Assembly (NCBI RefSeq): GCF_002775205.1
Contig: NC_036458.1
Span: 24,392,368-24,456,367 of the forward strand
Reading direction: 5' to 3'
DNA: 64,000 nt
From: Xiphophorus maculatus
Lineage: Eukaryota; Chordata; Actinopteri; Cyprinodontiformes; Poeciliidae
The notes beneath the pieces are model-generated. The model saw only the letters and a program-made list of their open reading frames with translations, was not told the DNA's origin and did no database searches. Shown in pieces: positions 56,940-64,000 of the stretch (positions are counted from its first letter, which is position 1; each line of letters begins with the position of its first letter). A program made the translations under genes and the position numbers.

Positions 56940-58689
56940 TGCGGGGGACGCGCGTTGCTCTAATTTTCAACCGGATAATCAGTATCTGACTGGAAAAGCT
57001 TACAAACCAGGTTAAACTACACAGAAATAGAATTCTATAGAATGTGTGACTGAGTCGTAAAGACAATTCTGTTTTCAAGGCTGTGGTCAAAAATCTTCTT
57101 TTTTTTTCCTTTTTGATTTTAAAGAAACGGAGATATATTTGGTGGTACTTGTTTGATTGGTCAAAATATATTTATTTTCTTTGTCACTGGCTAAGAAACT
57201 AAGGAAACGTAGTCACTTAGTCCATTTAAAAAACTGATTCTAAATTGTTAGAATCCGTTTTCATTTCAATGCTAAACTGAAAATCCACTATGTCTGCAGT
57301 GTATGTAAAACTTTGTCATACAGCTGCAGGGATGAACTGGTTTCTGCATGTTTACCTGTTTCTCCATAAATATATTCACATACACGTCACTAAACAGCCT
57401 TCTTTAATGGTAATCTGTAAATTCCATTGGATTATAATTCAGAACTGAAACATGATTTCATTTTGTAAATCCAAGATTGAGATTCTGATAGGTTAATGGA
57501 ACAATGCTACTGTATTTACTCTGCAAATTATGAATACTAACACTGTTAAGTACCACTAAAGTCTGTTTGGGTCACCAGTAGCACTTGTACCATAGTTTGA
57601 CACTAATGCACCACAAGGCATTCTCTGGTGTTATGGAATTAGTATGAACATTTTCCACAGCACTAGGAACTATTTATTAATAATAATAATAATAATAAAC
57701 ACCATGTAAAACTTTATTTTAGAAGTTTTTAAAATGACCATTAAAAGAGTATTTTATCAGTTCTTTTGGAAGTCTCCCTTTATGAGAACCTTTTTAATAA
57801 CTTGTATCCAGTGTTACTGTAGAACAAGAGCCACAGAAAATTAAAACATCATTCTTTATTCAACAAATGAAGATAGACATGGGCATAAAATCATACACAA
57901 ACTCATGATAAAAATAGAGCATGTCAGCCATGGCTTTATGATCACAACAGTAGGAATGAGCACACTGGTTTGTTTTTGGAGACATTTCTGGGACACAAGG
58001 CACATCTTCAAAAGCTTATCGGTGCATGATGTAACTATTTTCTTGTGAGTAATAAGCTAATTGTATGTTCATAACTAAAAGTTGAAAGCGGATTAAATAT
58101 GACTCATTATAGCTCTGAACATTGTTCAACGGGTGGGTTCATTGATCCAGTTGGACCACTGACACCCTTACAATCAATCCAAAAGTTCCCAAAAGTTTAA
58201 CGCAGTTAATGTAGCAACAAGTGCTAAAAAAGAAAAAAATGCATAACTCCTAGTAGAAACTAAAAATGGTAGTAAAGGCCCATTTTTGAAGCAAAAACTT
58301 GATTGAACCTTTTTAAAGGCCCTGTAAAACTCATCTAATGACAGAGCTTCCAGCTTGCTGTTCAGATTGTTTAGTTTAAAGGTTAGGATAAGATTTATTG
58401 AAAAAAATGAGAGGCTTTTCCATTTCCAAAGTTTTATTTATTGGCATATTAGTGCTCTTCTGATATCTATAAATATCTACTGAGAAACTGATTTATTTCA
58501 AGTTTATTTGATGAGGAATGTTAAAAAGTAACCATTGTCCTGTTAACAGCCCAGGCCCTGATTAGGCTGCAAGAAGTTAACCTTTAAAACTAATAGTACA
58601 AATAAACCTGATTAAAACTAACATTAAAATAAGACTTCAATACTATCTGGTATATATTTAAATACAACAAAAAAGAATCAAGAATTACT

Positions 58690-58930
58690 GTTGTTTATTT
58701 ATAAATCAGTGAAAAACTTAGCACCACGACACATTAAAGATCTGCTGGTGTATCAGCAGATCTTCCAGACCTTTCAGGTCTTCTGGTTCTGATTCTGATC
58801 TACATCCAGAACCAGAACCAAACATGGAGAAGCAGCATTCAGCTTCTATGCACCACAAAGTTCTTATTATGTTAAGCACTTCGAATTGCCTTGGTGCTGA
58901 AATGTGCTGCACAAACAAACTTGATTGTTA
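58690..58930 (+). mobile_element. LINE reverse-transcriptase 3' fragment
   Basis: AACTTAGCACCACGACACAT TAAAGATCTGCTG corresponds to the 'LAP..IKDLL' end of a LINE polymerase frame. It is followed by CCAGAACCAGAACCAAACAT and AAGCAGCATTCAGCTTCTAT, then a tail ending in GTGCTGCACAAACAAACTTG. The same region occurs in antisense at 21240-21490. Broken, no intact domain. Confidence 0.6.
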
Positions 58931-59665
58931 GATTTAACGAGGTGCTTAGCTGCATCTCTGCCGTCTGTGTCCCAGTCGAAGGTTAATATTTTCCATTTCT
59001 ATTGATTGAAGTTTGCAGGAAAGTAAGAGCTTTTATCAATCAAACACTACCACGCCGGTGCGTTCAGGTCCAGGTGCTTTCAGTTAACAGTGAAAATGTG
59101 AAGGTCTTTAAAACGCAAACATGAAGAGCTATTTTTTAACATCAATGTTTCAAAAGAATGCAGCAGAAAATGCTTTTAAGCAAATGTTCCAGTTCACAGG
59201 AGCCTGTGTTATCCTTCCTGAAGACGTTACTGATCACAGAACACACTTCAGACAATTAATCTGTACAAAGGATATCAGACTTCACATCACAGTTAAACTG
59301 TCACTGAATGACATGAAGCAGAATCAGCCGAAGTAGCTCTGGGTAACAACACATTATTTAATGAGTTTCTTAAATTTGTTGTATGGGGCAGACACAATAT
59401 AAGGCAGAGGTTCTCAACGTTGTCAGTATTTCCATCTGGACTTGTGAATCCTAAAATGTCTGAACTGTTCTGGGAACCATTGCTGATGTCAGTTTTCTTC
59501 TCAACTGCAGAGGATTCAGCAACTGGTCCTGCTGAATTCAGGGGGGATTCTTTATGTGTAGATGAGGATTTTTATGAACGAGTTATGTGTTTTATTCTAA
59601 GTCCCAATCTTTAAAGAAATTGTTAACATAGAGTCCTCCTCTATGTTGGTTATAGAGCTACTTCA

Positions 59666-62600
59666 TCACAGGGAACAGAAGTAGCTATGTGTGGGGAAAG
59701 CTGCAGCTCCAGCCACAGCTATTCCCAGACTGTCTCCCACACTGGACGTTGCCATGGCAAACTCTCTGTATCTGCTCTCAGTCTGTGGAAGAAAGGACAT
59801 TAGTCAGGAAACGCTTAGAGGTGTGTTTATGTAAAGATGCAGACAAATGTTTGGCCATCCTGGTAAAGATGTGGATCAAATGTAAACATCTTTTAATGCA
59901 GAAGAATTATCTCAAACTCATTTTGTTTTTTTTAGAAAAATGCACTCTTTAATTAGAGTAAATTTACTACGAGGGACAGATGAGAGGGAATAATTAAATA
60001 TTTAATGGGAAATTCCCCACTGACATCTTTAGCAACACCCCTGCAGATGATGTACTGCACAGCCTCCATCCTCTACTGGACACAGTTTAATCGTCTCTAT
60101 CATTTCACAATAATGAAGCAAACAGAGAGAAGAATGTTTGATCAGTTTTATATTCATGTATCAATATATTTTGAGTTGCTGAACGATGCAAAGATAATCA
60201 TATCTATTAATAAACAGAACCTGACTCCATTGTTTCATCACTAGGACCAATTGGAATGGATGGATTATGGTTTGACTTTTTTTTATAAAGTGCCTAGAGA
60301 TGACTCGTGTTATGAATTAGAGCTACATTGATAAACTGGACTGAATTGATATTTTTTAGTTCACTGCTAGAGTAAACCAGATTTGTATTTAGATCCTCCT
60401 GGTGTATCAGGGAATTCAAGATGCCATGCTATCAAACAAGCTCCCACAGGGCTGGCAGCTAAACAGGCCCACAGCATCACTGCTCCTCCTCCGTACATAG
60501 TGTGTATTGGCAGATGTTTAAAACAAACACACCTGCAGTGGCTCAATATGAGTCTCATCTGGCCAAATCAAGCACTACCAGTTAAGGTCAGAGTTGACCA
60601 GGTCTGTACCCCAACAATTGTGACTGTGGTAATGTTTTTATTAAAAAGTATTTCCTAACATGTCTTTTCCACCCAACTGAATTTTGGCGAAATATTCTCA
60701 TCGATTTGTCTCTCATCTTCTACAAGATTTATGCTTCTGCGATAAATGATGAATTAATTTTAAGTGTTTTTTTTTTACCCATTTTTACCAAGAGGCAACA
60801 AATTTGTCCACAAAAGTAAATATAAACAAAGAAAGTCAAAACAGTAAAAATATGCATTCTTCAACTCAAAAAACAAGCAGACAGACAGACAGACGACCTT
60901 ACTTCCTTGCTGATGAAGTGGAAGGTGTTTACATAGGCTGCTCCACCCAACAGACCCTCATAGAGAATAATACCAAAGACAATCCAGATGCTGGGCAGAA
61001 ACTGGAAGAGCACAGCAAAGATGAGGAATACTGCGTTCACCACCTGCAGAGAGAAGGACAGGGAATAAACATTAAGCGCAATCTTTACAAAAGACAGTGA
61101 AACTGCAGAACTTGAAGCATTCACACATTCTATGCTAAAATGATCATCGATATAACACCTATTATCTATGACTTGCTTGGAAAGTCTCAGCTGAGCAGCA
61201 GCTGCCATGCCTGTTGGCATGAGACATTTCTGATCCTTTGCTGTGTGGTCAGTCACTTCGGCTCTGACTGTCCTCTCTGTACTGTTGCCATCCAGCTAAT
61301 ATACTTTCCTTTTGTCCAGCCAAAAAGATCAGACTTGTTCATATCTTTTTGTAATCTACTTTAACGAGTCAACATGTACACTGATATGTGTGTAGTCCAT
61401 CTGGAATGACTTCATTATCTCAGGGTAAACCTTGCTGTCAGACTGAGAACTTTTGTTGAATGTTTTCTATTTGAGAATTTACAACATGACTAGCTGCAAG
61501 TTGTTGGATCAATTAATAAATATTTTTTAGGGCAAGCAGGAAAACCCAGACCTCCATGTCCTTAGCAACACTCTTGAGCTCATTCTGGGATACTCTAAGG
61601 CATTCCCAGGTCAGAGTGTAATCTGGGTAATCTGGGTAATCTGGGTCTGCCCTGGTGTCTCTTCACAGTGGGACAAAAACAAAATGCCATCATTCAGGAT
61701 GACAGTGTAATACGATACAGATAAGCTGTGAAAAAATAGAGCTCCTCTGCCTTCTCCCAGTGCTCCCAACTGCAGAAGTACACAGGTTGCTAAGAAGGAG
61801 CCAATCAGAGTCAGAAGGAGGGTCTTCTGGATTTTTGGTTTTCCTGTAATGGTGAGTTGTTTCATTATTCAGTGCAAACACCAGGGTGATTGGCAAGTTT
61901 TATTTAGATGGATTTCGATTGAGAAACGGTTTCAGAGCCCCTGGACTAGTCTGAGGTTGAGTTTTTCTTCTTTCATAACCAGGTAAAAAATTACATAATC
62001 ATTAATTTTTTTCTGTCCCACTGTAAGAAACACAAAATGCTTTATGCCTAGTGTCTCAGCAGAAGGTAGTGTTTATTGGTGTGTTATGCATCTTTTGTTT
62101 TAATTTCCATAGCAACTGAAATATTACAAGTAGAAAACATTCATCAAATATGTTTCCACTAATAAAGAAACGTCTGCTACAGTCAACAATAAATCTGTCA
62201 TCTAAGTTTGATAACTCATGAAGAATAAACCAACAAATACTGAATTATTGTATTTTTTAGAGAGAGATTCCACCTGGTGTCTTTTTCCACCAGCTGGCCC
62301 TTCAGGGAGCCTCCTGCACTTATATAACAGGCATTATTTCTAATTCTGGTAAGCAGATATTACCATATAAGATTCTGCTGTAGTTGATAAACCTTAAGCT
62401 GGCTACAAGTGCAGTTACAAGTTACCATGGTCACTGACAGCTGATGCACTTCTAGATTTGTAGTTGGTCCATTTCTCACCTGCAGTAGCGAGAAAATCCA
62501 AGTTTTCCTGAACTTTTTCAAACGCAGAGAGGATCGGGACACAAACACACCAACCTGGTATAGGGTCTGGTACCTGAGCAAATACACAAACAACAATCAG

Positions 62601-63093
62601 AACCTTCCATCTGAATGAAACTGATTCTAAAAATTAAAAAGACGGTTTACTGACCAGCGATACTGTTCCGCATGTGATAAGGAAGAGTTGTGAAAAAACA
62701 GGAGCTCCATCTGACAAATACAACAAAAAGAAAATCAAAATTCTTCTCATAAAAATGTTTATAGTAATTTTATTGTTAAAAAGAATAATTTCTCCTTCAT
62801 GATAGTTGGAGCTCATAATTCCAATCATCTCACACAAAATTACAGCATGCAGTGAGATGAGTGTGAGGCCAGAGGTCACTAAAGAGCTTACCAAGCCTTG
62901 GTTGATGAAGTACTCAGCAAAGTAGACCAGTCCCAGAGGAATAACAAACGGTAATAACAAGCCCTGTTCACAGGAACAATATGAACTCTTAGTGTTTGAT
63001 GACAATGAAAATTTTCCAAACGTGTGAGAGATGCACTTACCTTGATGACAGCTAACTTCTGCTGCAGGGTGACCGGTCCCATGGTCCTGTCCT
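59666..63093 (-). CDS. cln3: CLN3 (battenin), lysosomal membrane protein, 3' six exons
   Basis: Multi-pass lysosomal/endosomal membrane protein of the CLN3 family, mutated in juvenile Batten disease and needed for glycerophosphodiester clearance. Minus-strand exons in the window: 63093-63041, 62963-62892, 62710-62655, 62573-62480, 61043-60903, 59782-59666 (stop TGA 59668-59666). GT-AG and in frame. Exons give [20 protein letters not shown], then [10 protein letters not shown] (a CLN3 hallmark), [26 protein letters not shown], then [20 protein letters not shown] and, in the last exon, [17 protein letters not shown]. At least three hydrophobic membrane segments are visible. About 178 C-terminal residues are covered; the family is about 438 long, so the 5' exons lie beyond base 64,000. 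The protein ends FCSL, so Cys is third from the end rather than fourth as in a CaaX box. Confidence 0.95.
60375..60610 (-). pseudogene. Tc1-like transposase remnant
   Basis: The minus strand reads [19 protein letters not shown], a decayed form of the Tc1 KHGGGSVMVWGCFAASG block, inside the last cln3 intron. The frame is short and lacks the rest of the DDE domain. Confidence 0.6.
61545..61665 (+). mobile_element. LINE fragment with 9-bp tandem
   Basis: CATTCCCAGGTCAGAGTGTAATC ... GGGTCTGCCCTGGTGTCTC matches a familiar segment of a fish non-LTR element ('gttcccaggccag ... tgggtctgcccc'). The word TAATCTGGG is repeated three times in tandem within it. cln3 intron. Confidence 0.5.
61690..61895. 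mobile_element. Deletion copy of the long-TIR MITE family
   Basis: GAGCTCCTCTGCCTTCTCCC AGTGCT, then GCCAATCAGAGTCAGAAGGA matches copy 2 (11.94-12.06 kb) closely. The centre and right arm are missing apart from short pieces. Confidence 0.55.
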
Positions 63094-64000
63094 CTGTTAC
63101 AGTCAATGAGGAGAGAATAATCAGTCACTATACATGCATTCACTGTAGAGATCATCATCATCATCAGTACAGCTGTTACAGTTACATGATAAAATATTCA
63201 TAATCATTTTACTCAGGTCACACTAAAGCTACAGACTTTAGTGTACTTTATTGGGACTGAATGTGACCAATCAACACACTCAACTGCGTTTAGTGTTGCC
63301 TCTGCTCAGACAACACTAAATGTTTTGGCCTATATGTTAAATGTTTGGTGTGAATGAGAAGGAACATTTCAAATCCCCATAATTCCACCGTCTCCACAAT
63401 GAAGCGTGGTGGCGTTTACTGATGGGATGTTTTTCTTCAACAGGGAAGCTGGTCAGGCCTGATGGAAAGATGGATGGAGCTAAACCCAGAACATCAAAAC
63501 ATCCAGGTTTGGTTGGATGTGTGAAGGGTTTAATCTAAAGGTGGGACTTGAGTTAATTACAGGGTTAGACTGAATCAAAGTGCCGATCAGTTCCTCATGT
63601 TTCAGGAACTCCTGATCATTCCTGGAACTTGTTTGTGGACCGTGGACGCTGACGTTAGCGTTGGGGACGTCTGTGCTGCTGCTATATGTTTAGAACTGAG
63701 AAGCTATTTAAGGCTTGAATAGCTTCACTGATAGGCTAACTCCCTTTAGCACAACTTGAACACAACAATAGTCTTTTCCAGCATCTAATCAGACCAGGCA
63801 CGTGCGGAGGGGGAGGGCGAGGGCGAGGGGGGCTTGAGCCCCTGCCCTTTTTATCCTTGATGCCCCTACTGCCCTTTTTGAGGTTTTTTTTCCAAACTTT
63901 TTTTTTATTATTATTTTTATTTTTAATCTGTATGTCAGAAGGCCTGCTTGTGTCCCTCAGCAATAATATTTAGCTAAATATAATAATTTAGTAAAAATAA
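63094..64000. other. cln3 intron at the right edge
   Basis: No further cln3 exon recognised. A fragment of the repeat family seen at 28.5 kb lies at 63370-63480 (CTCCACAATGAAGCGTGGTG ... GGTCAGGCCTGATGGAAAGA). A G-rich tract, GGGGGAGGGCGAGGGCGAGG, lies near 63810. Confidence 0.5.

Larger units (their letters stand above)
56020..59665. other. Intergenic, ppp4c 5' end to cln3 3' end
   Basis: The first 950 bp hold the ppp4c leader and a CpG-containing promoter with an ETS site at 56932-56939. Beyond that the sequence is AT-rich with an (AAT)n run at about 57677-57698 and a LINE fragment at 58690-58930. Minus-strand AATAAA candidates for cln3 occur at several places (for example near 57854 and 58433); I cannot choose between them. 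An open frame at 59121-59336 has no recognisable domain. Confidence 0.45.

Noticed and set aside
63736-63963. 75-aa lysine/proline-rich frame at the right edge
   Set aside because: Low-complexity T-rich and G-rich DNA read in reverse; no relation to cln3 exons.

Overview
This 64 kb window is nuclear DNA from a ray-finned (teleost) fish. The genes are split by GT-AG introns and encode vertebrate proteins. The introns are filled with short TIR transposons (hAT-like, Tc1-like), tRNA-derived SINE pieces and LINE tails of the kinds common in teleosts. I cannot name the species. Nothing in the window looks prokaryotic, viral or organellar.

Layout, left to right: carm1 (minus, 14 coding exons from 27,858 down to 184; its last exons lie off the left edge). 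A Ggamma gene of the gng5/gng10 type (minus, two coding exons, 72 aa). clpp (plus, seven coding exons, 272 aa). An aldh3b1-like gene (minus, nine coding exons, 469 aa, convergent with clpp). ppp4c (minus, eight coding exons, 307 aa). cln3 (minus, the last six coding exons; its 5' part lies off the right edge). I joined each gene at splice sites by hand; every junction keeps the frame, and lengths or catalytic residue spacing agree with the named families.

The genes do not form an operon-like pathway. They are housekeeping genes for nuclear arginine methylation (carm1), heterotrimeric G-protein signalling (gng5-like), mitochondrial proteolysis (clpp), lipid-aldehyde detoxification (aldh3b1), a PP2A-family phosphatase (ppp4c) and lysosomal membrane function (cln3). 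The Ggamma gene and clpp are head to head across about 1.7 kb. clpp and aldh3b1 converge tail to tail.

The rest is mostly repeats. The clearest are: a hAT-like non-autonomous family (ends TAGGCCTGTCACGATAA) with three copies carrying 8-bp target duplications and one fragment; two copies of a second hAT-like family with decayed 8-bp duplications; a complete 393-bp Tc1-type MITE; two further TIR families in three or more copies; decayed Tc1 transposase remnants; and a 632-bp, 12-bp-unit minisatellite that makes up most of one aldh3b1 intron. I found no convincing new biological system. The most useful leads are the minisatellite-filled intron, the repeat families with intact target duplications, and a few residue-level oddities in aldh3b1, cln3, clpp and ppp4c.
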